From positions 26,762,804 through 26,826,803 of the forward strand of contig NC_084888.1 in NCBI RefSeq assembly GCF_958979055.1: 64,000 nucleotides of DNA, given 5' to 3'. Below the pieces are notes generated by a model. The model saw nothing but the letters and a program-made list of their open reading frames with translations. It had not been told where the DNA came from and searched no databases. This document shows positions 45,870 through 58,965 of this stretch, piece after piece. Origin of the DNA: Alnus glutinosa. Taxonomy: Eukaryota; Streptophyta; Magnoliopsida; Fagales; Betulaceae. Each line of letters starts with the position of its first letter. Positions within the stretch are counted from its first letter, which is position 1. The translations under genes and the position numbers were made by a program.

Positions 45870-47927
45870 ATAATCATTTTGGCTTTTCTTGTGAACATCG
45901 ACCCACATAAATTCTATCTCTTTTCTCTCTCTTACTTTTAGTTTTATTCTATTTTAGATTTATACAAAAATTTAAACACCGTATCGGAAACCACTTTTTG
46001 TTAGACTCCGGTGTTTTCTTTTATTTTATTTTTCCTATGCATGCAGTTTTTCACAGTTTTTCCTGTGGATTCCAGTGTTTGTCTGTTTTCAACCCCAATC
46101 TATTTCTGGGTTAATTCTTTTGTGAAAAAAAAAAAGAGAGAGAGAGAAAAGCACCCATCGGCCACCGATTGCAAGGAGCCCACACCGGAAGCCAACAGAT
46201 CCAGCCTTGCACCATTGCACCACTCGCACCCGAGCCACCGGCCACCACCACGGAGCACGCTAAGCTTGTGAGCTTGGCCAAGCCATCCAATCCATGCCGA
46301 TCAGTCCACGGCCAGCATGCCTTCCATCCCGTCGCCGTTCTCCGGCTTCTACGCCGCCGCTGCTCACGGCCAGTTGCTCAGCACCGGCTTTGGCCTGACA
46401 GTCGCCGCCTCCAGCCGCACCGAACCCAGATCCAGCTCACCGTCTGCCCGTTCAGCCAAGCGTCATCCAACTGCCCAGATCGCACCCTAGGATTTCTTTC
46501 CACGTGCGTCACACTTGATCACAGCCCGCAGCTCCACGGTCCTCCCGCACTGGATCACAGTCTTGAGGTCCTACTCTCTTTTTGATGTATTGATATACTG
46601 ACCCACACTAGATCATATCCTTCAGCCAAGCTCACAAGCTTAGAGTGCTCCTGCATGCACAAGAATGGAACCCATCTAACGGGTTCCAAAAAAGAAAGAA
46701 AAAAAAAAAAGAAGAAAGAAGGAAAAAAAAAAAAAAAAGAGCTGATCACGTCATGCGCGCCCTGCACAAGTCTGGTTCGGTGTGCTAACTTGATAATAGT
46801 CCAAGTGGGGCTCACTCATTTTGTTTTCAGTTAGGCCCACAATCGGCCCTTTTTGGTTCTTGGCTCGCAGTCGGCCCATTTTTAATACTTGGCCTCAGTC
46901 AGCCTTGCTTGAGGCGGATTCAAATCAGCCAATCCTTTAACCGCCCAATTGGGCCAACTCACACGCTACACGTGTGTTAGTTTCAAGTAAGTCGACTTGA
47001 TAACCGCCCAAGTGCGCTCATGTTTTTTACTTGGCCTTTAGTCGGCTCCTAGTCGGTTTTTGGCACACAGGGCCTACCGATACCTGCCTCATTGAGCTCA
47101 TCTTTTTCTTTTTTTTTTTCTTCTTCTTCTTCTTCTTCTTGGCCATAGCGCCTACCGAATACAACCTAAGTGGAATCATCAATTTTTTCTTCTTTTTTGT
47201 TCATTGTCCATAGTTGACCTCTTTTTTTTTTTTTTTTTTTTTGGCCTATTGTTGGCCCCTTTTTTTTTTAAAAAAAAATAAAAAATAAAAAATAAAAGAA
47301 GAAGTAGAAGAAAAAAAGAAAGTGGATCCGTCAGCATTTGTCACCTACTGCCCAAGTCAGAATTTGCCAATCTTTCTACACCACATCACATATATTACAA
47401 GAGTTATTTCTACACCACATCACATAATAAACAGAGCAAAAAATAAAGTATCATAACATAACTTAACATAGAAAAATCATCGATTATTTCGGTCAAAGGC
47501 CGATTACTAAGTCAAATATTAAAATATTAAAACCCAAATCTAGCAGTCATGGGAACATCAAAATAAAAAGGATAACTAAGTCGTCAATGGTTGGTGCGAC
47601 AAAACACATTGTACCACACCCACAAACTCCCTATGAACTTATCACTAAAATCATCGGAATGGTCGAATCACAAGTAATTCAACAACCCAAGATCCAACTC
47701 CTCAACGACTATCCTAGCAAGGGCATCCAAGATCATCAACTTAATGAGTAAAATACACAGGAAAAATGTCATCAAGTGGTGAGTAGTACTTTATAAAAAA
47801 TTTAAAAATCACATGCAACATTATGTAAAATGGTCCTTATCAGGATATCAATTAATGTAGAAAAGCTTGGTGATGCATTATGATAATAATATATGGTATT
47901 ACTAGTGATCTACACTTAGGGCTGGTT
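45870..47927. other. Intergenic; GC-richer island and T/CTT tracts
   Basis: 46,150-46,560 is far richer in C and G than its surroundings, with frames open on the plus strand (46,169-46,585). The translation (many Pro, His, Arg, Ser) has no domain I recognise and no intron signals I trust. From 46,680 to 47,330 there are A, T, CTT and GAA tracts and loosely repeated CTTGGC...CAGTCGGCCC wording. 47,340-47,920 reads like LTR-flank DNA. No gene is supported. Confidence 0.4.
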
Positions 47928-48972
47928 GGAGCCTTATGCATATTAGGCGGCCTCCTAAGGCCCCCAATTAAGAAACATTAAGGCCTTAATTACCGTCAAT
48001 ATTCTTTAATTAAGACCTCAAATTATAATAAAAAAGTATTAAGAAATGCATTAATGTCATTGCATAAGATATGGGGGTTTTTTTTTTCTCTCTTACATGC
48101 GTTGCTTCAATATATACACAACGCATGTGTTCTATTCAGACATAAACCAGTCTAATAAAGTGACATGTGTTCTTAAAGCATGTGTTTTTCAAATGCTATT
48201 AATGGAATCTCAAAAAGGAGCTCTAAATTTTTAGCAATAAACACAATATAAATGATAATTTAGTTCAAAAGACATAAATGAAAAAGAAATTCATAAAAAA
48301 GAGTTAGAAGATAATGAAATAATACAACAAAAAGATGATAGTATAAATAATGATAATGATGTTCAAATATGTAATACACCAATTATTGATTAAGAAGTTA
48401 GGAAAATTTAGAAGAAAATAAAAACATTAATGATGTATTTGATTCTATTGTTACAAATATTTATGATTCAGATCAGTGGAACTATATTGATGCAAAATCA
48501 AGAGATTTATTAATAGAAAATGGTTCAATAAGAGACAACCATATAAATTTTCCTAAAGTTGAGAACTCTAGACATTTTTCTAGTACATTTTATATACGAA
48601 AATTATCAAATGGGGAGAAGCATGATAGAAAATTGCTAGTCTATTCAAAAGATTTAGATAAAATGTTTTGTTTTTGTTGTTAGTTGTTTAATTCAAAGTA
48701 TAAGTCAACTAGCTAATGAATGAACTAATATGACTGGAAAAATCTTAGTGCTAAGCTTAAAAGTCATGAAACGACCAATGAACATATTACTAACATGAAT
48801 TCTTGGGTTGATTTAGAAATGTGATTATCAAAAAATTAAACAATTGATAAAAATGTCCAAGAACAAATGAACAAAGAGAAAGATCATTGAAAAATAGTAT
48901 TATTGAGATTTTTTTTTTTGAACAACGTGGAAATTCTTTCATTGAGAGAAAAATTGATCCCAAAAAAGGATC

Positions 48973-51900
48973 TAGGGACACAAACGGTCCCTAAGTACAT
49001 CTTGCAATATAAAGCTAGGTATATCTTCCAGCCATACCATATCTATTACCTTGGAAGAGGCCTCCTTGAATAAAACATGGGCTACATTATTAGACTCTCT
49101 ACCCACATAAACCATTGTAGCATGCCTTAAGCCTTGTAATTCTTCTTGAATCCCTGTAACAAATTGCCCAGCTGCTGACAGATTTGGGCCTGCAGCATTT
49201 ACTTCAATTACTACTTGCTTAGCATCCCCTTCTAGGAGCACTTAAAAAAAGCCTACTTCCTTACAAAACATCACTGCTTCAAGGGCTGCCATAGCTTCAG
49301 CAACTTTAGGTGCACACACTGCAATTTTTGTGACTGCCCGTGCACCCAAAACATTCCCATAATGATCCCTGGCCACTATCCCAATGCCTATGTAATGCTC
49401 CCTTACGTTCAATGATGCATCCCAAATGACCTTAACAACACCAATAGGTGGTGGTTTCCATCCTATTGTCGGTCTATGGATAAGGGACACCTCATTGCTA
49501 TTCACACTCTCCTCCTCCTTTGAATTGTACTTGCGAAACTCAACAAGTGAATCCATGGCTTCCTTATAAACCACTTGAGGATGAGTAAAATTATTCTCAA
49601 AGATGAATTTATTCCTTCTCAACCATATACGACGAGAAATAACAGTCATGAGCCCCATATCTTCCTTTGTGAACTAGTCCATGCAGTAATCCACCACCTG
49701 CAAGAAACTGTCTCCCATAAACTCACATTTTTGAAATAGCACCGAACCTCCTCCCCAAACATCTTGAGCAGCTGGACAACTTCATATTGCATGCAGACCC
49801 GATTCTACATCTCTCAAATAGCAAGGGCAAACACTGTCTTCCACAATTTTCCGTCAGGCCAGATTACTCCTTGTGGGGAGTAAGTCATTGCATGCACGCC
49901 ACATAAAAAGCTTGGCTGGATTTGGGACCTCTAGACTCCAGATGAAGGACTAAACTCTATGACCACTACCTTCCTGGGATGTTCTTCCTTGACTGCACTC
50001 TTGAATTTCCATTCCCATGTGATAGGCACTTTGGACAGAGAAGATCCCATTTGATGTGCCATTCCATGCAAGCCGATCCAGAGGAAAGGTGGGGCTCAAG
50101 GGAACAGCTACAATAACCTCACCTTCTTCTCTATTGAAAATAGAATGGATAAGATTGGAACTCCAACCCTGCAGATCGGGATCAATAAGCATAGACACTG
50201 TAGAGTCATCAGGTATCACCCTAGGCAGGGATTGCACGGAATAAGAAGTAAGTGTAGGCAGCCACCTATCCTTCCATATTTGAATACTTGTCCCATCTCC
50301 TACTCTCCACATCAAACCTTCTTGTTCTTGTAATAAGTCTCTGGCCGACAGTAAACTTCTCCACACAAAGGAAGGACGAGACCCTAACTTAGCAGACAAA
50401 AAAGAACCCTGTTGGAAATACTTGGCTTTGAGAATCTTATTAGTAAGGGAATTCTGGTTCTGTAACAACCTCCACCCTTGCTTGGTTAGTAGGGCTTTAT
50501 TGAACATAATTAGGTCCCGAAACCCGAGCCCCCTATGACTTTTGACCTTCACATCTTCTCCCAACTTATCTAGTGTACATTAGTCTCCTTAGCCATATGC
50601 CCCCACTAGAAACGCTGCATTATACCCTGCAACTCTCTACACAAAGAAACAGGAAGTAGAAAGACACTCATACTGTATGTTGGAATTGCTTCCACAACAA
50701 CCTTGAGTAAGACTTCGATTCCAGTCTGTGAGTGGAATTTGGCTTTCCAATTATTTAGATGCTGCTGGACCCGTTCTTTGATGCTGTTGAAAGACTGTAC
50801 TTTGGATTTGCCGATGTAAGAGGGCAAACCAAAATAATTGTCTATTCATTGAACTTCTGTAAAACCCGATAAGTTCAGAATCTCCAATTTTTTGGCTGCA
50901 CTTGTGTTGCGGCTGAAAAAAATGGATGTCTTTTGGAGATTCAATTGTTGTCCCGACCCAACTTCATAGACTCCTAGAATCCTCATTAACCATCTCCATT
51001 CAACCGAGTTTGCTTTGCAAAAAAGCAAACTATCATTGGCAAAAAACAGGTGACTGAGCCTAGGACCCCTTGGGGAAGTAGGATCCCCAATGATAACTCC
51101 CGAATCAACTGCATGAGTGATCAAGGAGCTAAGGGCTTAAGCACAAATCAAAAAAAAGGTAGGGGGAGATTGGGTCCCCGTGTCGAATCCCCCTAAAAGG
51201 TTGAAAGCTGCCCACCGGATAGCCATTGACCACCACTGAATATGAAACAGTTCGGACACAAACCATCACCAGGTGTATCCATCAATCATCAAAGCCTAAT
51301 CTCCTCATAACAACTTCCAAAAAGGCCCATTCCACCCAGTCGTTGGCTTTGCTCATATCGAGCTTCAGCCCCATGTACCCAACCTTGCTCCACATCCGGG
51401 TCTGCATAGTATGCATAGTCTCAAAAGCAACTATGACATTATCAGTGATCAATCGCCAGGGGATAAAAGCACTTTACGAAGGTGAAATAATTCTTGGCAA
51501 CACTTCATTGAGCCAATTAGCCAATACTTTAGAAATAAGTTTATAGATGACATTACATAAACTAATAGGCCTAAAATCTGTGACACTATTAGGGGAAGTG
51601 TGCTTAGGAATCAAAACAATATTATTCATATTAATCTTAGGATCCCGGATACCCTTGTTGAAAAAAATATAAAATAGCATTGCAAACCTCCTTATGAATG
51701 GTGGCCCAATTCTGTTGGTATAAGCTTGCAGTGAATCCATCAGGTCCCGGAGCCTTGAGGGCAGCCATTTGAGCTAAAGCTGTGCCAATGTCTTCCACAA
51801 CGAATTCTGCCAACAATTTAGAGTTCATAGCCTGCGTGACCTTTCTTTGAATAGCACCCATACTGGTATCTGCCTTCAGATTGTCCCCTGCCTTGAACAA

Positions 51901-53099
51901 AGATTGAAAATAATTGATGAAGGCCCCTTCAATCTCCTCTTAATAGGAACATTCCCTCCCCTCCTGGTCTAGGATATTATCAATGCGATGACGGCTGTTT
52001 TTTTGATTTGCATTGGCATGAAAAAATTTGGTCCAAACTTCATCCAATTTTCCTTTTGCACGCTGCTTCCACTTCACCTCCTCTTGTTCAAGGAAGGAAT
52101 GAATATCGGCTTTTACTTGAATCTCTTTCTCCACATCAAAATCGTGTTCCTGCATCTGAAGGCCCTGAAGTTCCAACTCTTTTATCTTAATTTGGTCCTC
52201 CAGATTCCTTCATTTCCTGACCCATCGCTACAGCATCCTTTGACACCCCTTGAGATTGTTTCTCATTTTCGTCCATGCTGCTTCAGGGGACTCACGTACC
52301 CGCCAGACCTGTTTGATCATCGCTCCATAATTCTTTCGTTTTTCCCAGTTGGCTTCGTATCGAAACTGTCTTCTGCCTTGCCAAACTGTTTTCTTATGGT
52401 GGCAAAAAGAGACAAGGAAAAGGTGGTGTTTTGAGCAATCTCGAGGCAGAACCTCAACATTGACAACATCAAAGCTCTAACACCATTCATAGTTAGCAAC
52501 AGCTCGATCCAACCGTTCCCTAGTAATACCCGATCCCATACAATCATTACATCATGTAAATTTTGGTCCCGAATAACCCAGGTCCAGTAAATTACGATCA
52601 TCCAGGGCTCTTTGAAATGCTTCCATCTGACTTCTTGGACGGTAAGTGCAACTGGATTTTTTCCCTAACGACAGAATCTCATTAAAATCCCTTAGGCAGA
52701 GATAGGGAACTGGGATCAAAGAAACCAAATGTCTAAGCAAAGCCCAAGTTTGCGGTCATTTAGTAACATCAAGATGCCCGTAGAACCCTAAAAATTTCCA
52801 AGGGGACACCACAGGAGAATTTTTTACTACAACATTAATATGATGGCACTGTAATTCTGAATATGAACACAAATAGATGACTTCCAGAGGAGAACCAGTC
52901 CTCCACTTTTTCCCTGACAATCCACAACGAACATATTTTCCAAACCAAGTTTTGAGGGCAAAAACCGTACCTTATTCAAAGTCACTTTGGTTTCCGTGAG
53001 GAAAACCAAAGTAGGCTGCTTGTTCTTCACCACACCGCGAAGGGACCGAACTGTCCAGGGGTTCCCAAGCCCCTGGTAGTTCCAACTGAGGGCTATCAT
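48973..53099 (-). pseudogene. LINE ORF2 (endonuclease, RT, zf-RVT, RNase H), broken
   Basis: It begins at 53,099 with an endonuclease start (MIALSWNYQGLGNPWTVRSL). Endonuclease remnants run to about 52,317 (LRDFNEIL). RT follows in pieces: the FTASLYQQNW and FRPISLCNVIYKLISKVLAN words at 51,900-51,474, then the catalytic box at about 51,040, which reads FANDSLLF where FADD is usual. RT end and thumb lie at 50,827-50,606, zf-RVT at 50,564-49,950, and RNase H at 49,658-48,973 (WDASLNVREH, AEAMAALEAV, EGDAKQVVIEV). Multiple frameshifts and stops make it inactive. Confidence 0.9.
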
Positions 53100-53104
53100 A
53101 ATGC

Positions 53105-54855
53105 TCGACGAGGCTGTTCCATAGCCACCCTCGAAGTTCCCCGACTAGATGTATGTGAGAACTCATTCTTCCGGTCCTTTTTTTGCCCACCGAAGCTTGC
53201 TACCCTCAACTATCTTCCTTTTCCAAGCATTTTGTCCCAGGGAGTTGTGAAGGCTTGCTGCCGCTGCCTCTTCCAATTGGACAAGAACATGTCCACTACG
53301 AGCCCCCTTCTACCACGATTGAGGATGACCCTACCATGACGAGATTGAGTGGCACCCCGCGTGAAGATTCTGGGAGCTTCAGAAGAAGACTCTTGCATAA
53401 AAGCGAAGTGGTCCTCATCCTTTTGCACTGTTCAGGATATGGTTTAGTGAGAAACCTGGTGGACACAAGTTCTGCAAAGGATAGCTTCTAGAAAAAACTT
53501 TTGGAAAATAGGTCGTGGCCTTAGGATCCCAGTCCAACTGGACCTCATGCAGCCCATCCCCTATGTTTTGCCGCCTCATCTGGCCTAACTTTGCATCCCA
53601 GCTCCCCACATAACGTGAGGGAAAACCACCTGCATGTTGTTTATCTGCATCCACCTCTTGCATCCCGCCAGCTGGAGTTTTTTTTGAATCATCTGACTTA
53701 GTTTCTGCAAGACAGGATCGACCCCCTCCTTAGTACGTAATGACTCTTTCCAAAACAAGTTTTGAGTATTCACCATCACTTTCCACCAAATCCGCATCGA
53801 CATAATTCTCCCCAAAACCGTTATCAGATGAAAGTCAACGTAACGGCTTAGAGTTTTGTATAGAGGTCACAAAACCTTCGCTGCCCTTCTGTCTCCGTGA
53901 TTCAAGCCCCTGAGTGTCCGTTTCCGAAAAGTTAGGACATTCCATATATGGATTCTGCTTCTCATGCAAAGGAGACTTAGGGTTTGGGCTGCATGAGCCT
54001 GCTCCATCGCCAGGCATTGCACCTCATTCCGCCATGGATTTCCTTGCATTCCGAGCTCGCCACTTATGTTGATCTGGACCAACACACCAAGTCCCCCTAA
54101 ACTCGTCATCACCTCGCCTTTTCCAGTAAACAGGGAGAACCTTTAGCCAAGGACCAAAAGGGGAGTCCTCTTGCATGTCACCATTGCCTTGGACTTCACA
54201 GCCATTCCTCCCATGGCGAACCACACCACATTGGTATTAAAAGTTAGGGACCGTCTCGTACTTAAAAGCTACCCATGTGGATTTATTCTTGATATTGACC
54301 TTGCGTCCCCTATCTAGGGGTTTAGAGAGGTCGATGACAATACGGACTCGGAGGTATTTCCCCCCATGCTGCATCCCCATCCTTAACTTCCACTTCTTCC
54401 ACCACTCCCATCGTGGATCCGATTTGATACCCTATAGCCTCACCCATGCAGACTAAAGGTAGGTTATACATTCGTACCCAAAAAGCAGCCTTCTCAAACT
54501 CCATCTGAGAAAGGGGTGTAAATCCATCAAACTCCGCAATTGCAACCAAGTTGCCATCAAACAACCATGGCCTTCCTTCCAAAAGGTGGATTTTATCCCA
54601 CTCATGTTCAAACTTGAACAAAAAGAGGTTTTCCCTCAAAACCTTGAAAGAAACCGACCCCTGGATCTTCCATGCACACAGCATATGAACCCTGATAAAC
54701 TTCTTGGGCACCACACAATCAGATAACAATTTTCCAACTAAACAGGATTGACCTCTATTGGATAAAGGATCAACACTACTCTCACCTATTTGCACTTCAA
54801 CATCTTCCCTCTCTAATAGGGTGAATTTACCCCATATGGACGATAGAACATCCAT
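53105..54855 (-). pseudogene. LINE ORF1 (DUF4283 / zinc-knuckle protein), broken
   Basis: It starts at 54,855 (MDVLSSIWGKFTLLERED). DUF4283-type wording follows (VGKLLSDCVVPKKF, FKFEHEWDKIHLLEGRPWLF, FWVRMYNLPLVCMGEAIGYQ) to about 54,330, where the frame shifts. Downstream pieces in other frames (54,224-54,024; 53,815-53,585) belong to the low-complexity C-terminal part. In plant LINEs ORF1 binds RNA. It cannot make a complete protein. Confidence 0.78.
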
Positions 54856-55689
54856 AGAAGAGAAAAAAAAACAAACACTGGCAAAAACAAAGAGACACGA
54901 AAAGGGAACAGGATCCCAACAACAAGAAGTCGAGTGATAAGAGAACACTCAAAGACAAAGAAACGGGATATTCTGATTAAAACTCTAGACCCAGTGGGGG
55001 CTAGATGAAGAAAAGCTTCAACCCTTTTCCGAAAAGAGAAAACCAGGGAGAAGAATATGACTTTCTCTTGAGAATCATTGTGGTAGGATAGAATCTTGGT
55101 AAAAATAATTTGGCATTTAGAGGAAAAAATGAAAAGATTTACCAAGAAAATAATGGAAATTTTTTAAGTCTAATTGAAATGATACTAAAATTTGATCCAG
55201 TAATGCAAGAACATATTCGGCGTATTAAAGATGGTGAAATTTATAATCATTATCTTGGACATAATATACAAAATGAATTGATACATTTGTTAGCAAATGC
55301 AATTAAAAATAATATTATTACAAAAATTAAAGATGCAAAATGTTTTTCAATTATGCTTGATTGAACCCTTGATGCAAGTCATCAAGAACAAATGTCTCTC
55401 ATATTAAGATGTGTTGATATTTCAACAAATCCGATCAAAATAGATGAACATCTTATAAAATTTGTAAAAGTTGATTATACTACTGGAAAATGTGTTGTTA
55501 ATGAAATTATCAATGTAATTAAAAATCTTGAACTGGATATTAATGATATACGAGGACAAGGATATGATAATGGATCTAATATGAAAGGAAAAGAATGAGG
55601 AGTGCAAAAAAGACTTCCTGATATTTCTTTTTGAAAAATGCTTATGATATTATAGATCAGCTGGAAATACATTGTTCAGTACGAATAGT

Positions 55690-56300
55690 TTAAGAAATAA
55701 ACTAAGGATAAGATTCCACCAAAGTTTGAAATAGGTGCTGAGAGACAGCCATTCTTGCCAGTTGGTGAGCTGCATGATTACCTTCCCGCCATACTTGAGT
55801 CATTGTCAAAGCTTGGAATGACTTTTATAGATCTCTGGCATCATCAATTATACTCCCGTATGTAATGGGTTTGTTCTCCGTCTTCCGTAGGGCTGAGACT
55901 ATTTTCTGAGCATCGCCCTCTGTCATGATCGTCGGGACTGGATCAGCAACATACAGAAGGAAGATGCATTTGGAGCCTCGTACCTAGCCGGTGTGACCCC
56001 AGGTGACAAGGCCCACACCTATCATTCTGTTCTGCCGATCCACCACTGCGTCCCAATTTAGCTTTACCCAACCGGGGGGAGGCTTAGACCATTGGGTAGC
56101 CTGGAGCGAAGGGTCGGGTTGAAATGGCTCACTTTGGGCTTGGGGTTTTCCTGAATTCTTCCAAGGATTCTCAGGTACTTTTCACCAAATAGTTGGGGGG
56201 CAGAACAATCCCCCCAAAAATTAGTCTATTCCTCCGATTCCAAATCTTCTAGGCTATCAAGGCCATTAATCATTCCTAGTTTCATTTTGGTTAGTGGCAG
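55690..56300 (-). pseudogene. RNase H end of LINE ORF2, broken
   Basis: The translation shows the plant LINE RNase H layout: conserved Asp in LNWDA, then SKCIFLLY, Glu/Asp in TEGDAQ, and VWREGNHAAHQLARM near 55,775. A TAG interrupts the W in the KIWNRRNR word near 56,250. Non-functional. Confidence 0.75.
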
Positions 56301-56376
56301 ACATTGTATCCGACCCATCATCATATTCTTCCAGACCGACCGTTTTAATCATTCCCTTGATGGGAATCGTAGACCT

Positions 56377-58949
56377 TGTTGAAATTTGGCAGCGAAATAT
56401 ATTTTTTCTCAAAGACTTGGGAATATAACACATCAGAGCTTACTGAAATACCTCATTATAAATAAATATGACCAACATGTTCTTACATAATAAATACACA
56501 CAAAGCATTAACATATGTGTCACATGCGGCACTAATAATACGTAACCATTGTTTTAACCTAGTACAAACTAACATATACAATATTACATATTAAATAAAT
56601 ACTTAAAAGTCTCATTCATAAATATCAGGTTCGGTATAAAGCTCCTAATCGTCTTGACCTTTCTCCTGTCCTGCATAAACATATATGTGATTGTGGTTAT
56701 CACCACAATACCATACTGTAATCAAGTGAGTCTACTGCGTTTAATAATATAATGAAATACTGATTTATTTAACAATACATAATGCAACAATATGATGAAT
56801 TGACAGATTCATATGCACCATCTTATTTATAGATGTCGTGAGACTCTAACTCATAATACGATCTTATCATTTATAAATGCCGTATGCCTTTAACCCTCTC
56901 CGGTCTTAACATTCATTGGTGCCGTGGGCCTCTAACCCCCAGTCTTTGCCTTGGGAGTTAAACCTTCGGTCGATCTTACTAATATATTCATAACTCATAA
57001 TAGTAAAATATGCAATGTTTCAAACAAATCGCATATAATTAAATAAAGCATAAATCACAATATTTTGAAAACCAGTATCACTCTCAGTAAGTATTTTAGA
57101 AATACTTACTTGCATACTTTTAAATAAATATGCATATGATTAAGTAAAGCATAAATTACCATATTATGAAATCCAATATCATTCTCAATAAGTATTTTAA
57201 TACTTACAGTTTTCTACTTCAAAGAGAGATCCCACAAAAATGATGACTGCATAGTTATTTACATGCAACAATGAATCATCATAATTTACTAAAACTTATT
57301 TAAACTCTTTTACCACCAATGACTTCTAAATATAATTTCCTATTATCGCTTGAATATTATCACGACAAATAAAATAGGTCAATTATATTACCGCATATTT
57401 CATGTGTGCATTATTACGACATTTATTAATTAATGCTTTAAATACCATTTAAGCAAAATAGGCATCATAACAACTTTGTGTATATTTTATATAGAATATA
57501 AAATTACAATAGCTATGTACATTTTGTTATCAAATAAAGCGGATGCCATAACCGTTATAATAGTTATGTGTATAAAACAGACATGGTGATCCCATTAACA
57601 TAACTAGTGGGCATAGTACTTTAAAAATAAATGAACGGCACAAATATTCATATATATCTTTATAATTTTATTGGACAGAATAACGACATTAATATATCTA
57701 ATGCCTAAAAACATATTTTATAATTTTGGGTAGCGTAACAACGCTTTTGTAAGATATCCCATTTTTACTCGGGCATTATAACGACGTGTTTTATAAATCA
57801 AATACACCACTTTAAAAATCTTGTTTAAACACCATATTAAAACATTAAATAATCGAATAACATATAGATCATATAAATCAAGGCTCAAGCAACTTACCAA
57901 AAATATCACTTAAATAAAGATTAGGATATTTTTAAGAGGATCCCAAGTGTATCTACTGGGGCCGGCCAAGAGAGAAAAGGATCTTTTCTTTTTCATTTTA
58001 TGTTCTACTGAGATAGTGAGACAGAGAGGAGTTTCGGCTCCTTCCTATTAAGTGGGTTAAACGTATTGCTGGGCTGTGAAAGAACAAAGGGTGTGAGCAA
58101 GAAAGATCAAGTTGCTTTGTTTCTTCTTTTTAAGAAATAAATGAACTAAAACCCATACTGTTGAAGGAGAGACAAAATATTCTTTTGAAGAATTTTCTAC
58201 AGCTTTGCTTTGGTTTTGAGAGGAAATGATTTGCTAGAACTCCCTTGTTGTCGAGAGAACACAAGAGAGGGAGAGGGCTTGCTATTTGAGATAAAGACAG
58301 GGAGTTTGAGAGTTTGGTTATGCAGCTGTAATCTAAAAGAGAGAAAGAAAGAGCAAGAGAAAGTGCTGGGGAGTTTCTGCTTGCTAGAACAGAGAGGGAA
58401 ACAGAAAGAATTGAGAGAAGAGGAGATGCGTGAAACCAAAGGGCTGCATCTCTTATTTATAGAAACCTTGAATGGGTGAGATTACTCAAAAATAGATCAG
58501 GGGCTGAGAGGCTTCAACGTGGGTAGCAAGCTGTCCAGTGAGTCATCACAAGCAATAATATCTGATAACTAATAGTTAATTTCTAACTTAAGGAAACTAA
58601 CCTGTGTAATTTTGTTTCTACAGAACTATGGCGATTGATTAGAAGGAATTGGCAATCAAGCGCTGTGTCGATCAAGCGTCGGCTCGTGGGGGTCGTTTGC
58701 CAGGTCGATCGATCGCTCATTTATGGGGATCGATCGCCCTCGCATGTTATCCTATTTCTAATCTCCTATAATTTTAAGGTCCAATTGGTTTATTTAATCA
58801 GTTAGAACTATAACTGTGGCTCAAATATAAATGATTATTCAATCCTATAAATATTCATATCAACTAATAATGAATATTTATTCTTATAAATATTCATATA
58901 TTCTTTTGTCTTATTATTAGGTCTTAAATTTCTATTTTAAGTCGTTATA
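56377..58949. mobile_element. Solo-LTR-like insertion related to the LTR at 38,571
   Basis: It shares the words CACATGCGGCAC, GATTGTGGTTA, ACCACAAT and GAGTGAGTC/AAGTGAGTC in the same order as 38,571-38,960. It ends GTCGTTATA on the right and begins TGTTGAAATTTGG on the left, both weak LTR ends. I found no clear target duplication, so the limits are approximate. GATCGATCG words occur at about 58,715-58,745. Open frames inside have no domain. Confidence 0.6.
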
Positions 58950-58965
58950 TTTTATGTCTTAAAAT

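Larger units (their letters stand above)
48909..55067 (-). mobile_element. Full-length LINE (L1-type) inside the hAT transposase
   Basis: The poly(A) tail shows as a T run at 48,909-48,919 and the 5' end is at 55,067. The 6-bp duplication TTGAGA occurs at 48,903-48,908 and 55,068-55,073. Removing 6.2 kb restores the hAT reading order. Two ORFs in the usual plant L1 order, both broken. The 6.16-kb length is full-size for plant L1-type elements. Confidence 0.92.
47928..55630 (+). pseudogene. ZMYM1-like hAT transposase, decayed and split by a LINE
   Basis: The element seems to begin with GGGCTGGTTGGAGCC and GGCGGCCTCC at about 47,928, like hAT ends. Plus-strand wording then follows plant ZMYM1/TTF-type hAT proteins: ESQKGAL near 48,210; DQWNYIDAKSRDLLIENG near 48,474; NFPKVENSRHFSSTFYIR; a damaged TTF zinc finger (MFCFCC) near 48,665; ETTNEHITNM near 48,777. 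After the LINE (48,909-55,067) it resumes at 55,096 with GKNNLAFRGKNEKIYQENNG, FDPVMQEHIRRIKDG (DUF4371) and GQGYDNGSNMKG near 55,555. It stops at about 55,620, where a second LINE joins. Several stops occur. In the family this protein cuts and pastes its own element. Confidence 0.82.

Noticed and set aside
52000..53500. Plus-strand frames of 102-148 codons (51,988-52,434; 53,183-53,491)
   Set aside because: They are antisense shadows of the minus-strand LINE ORFs.
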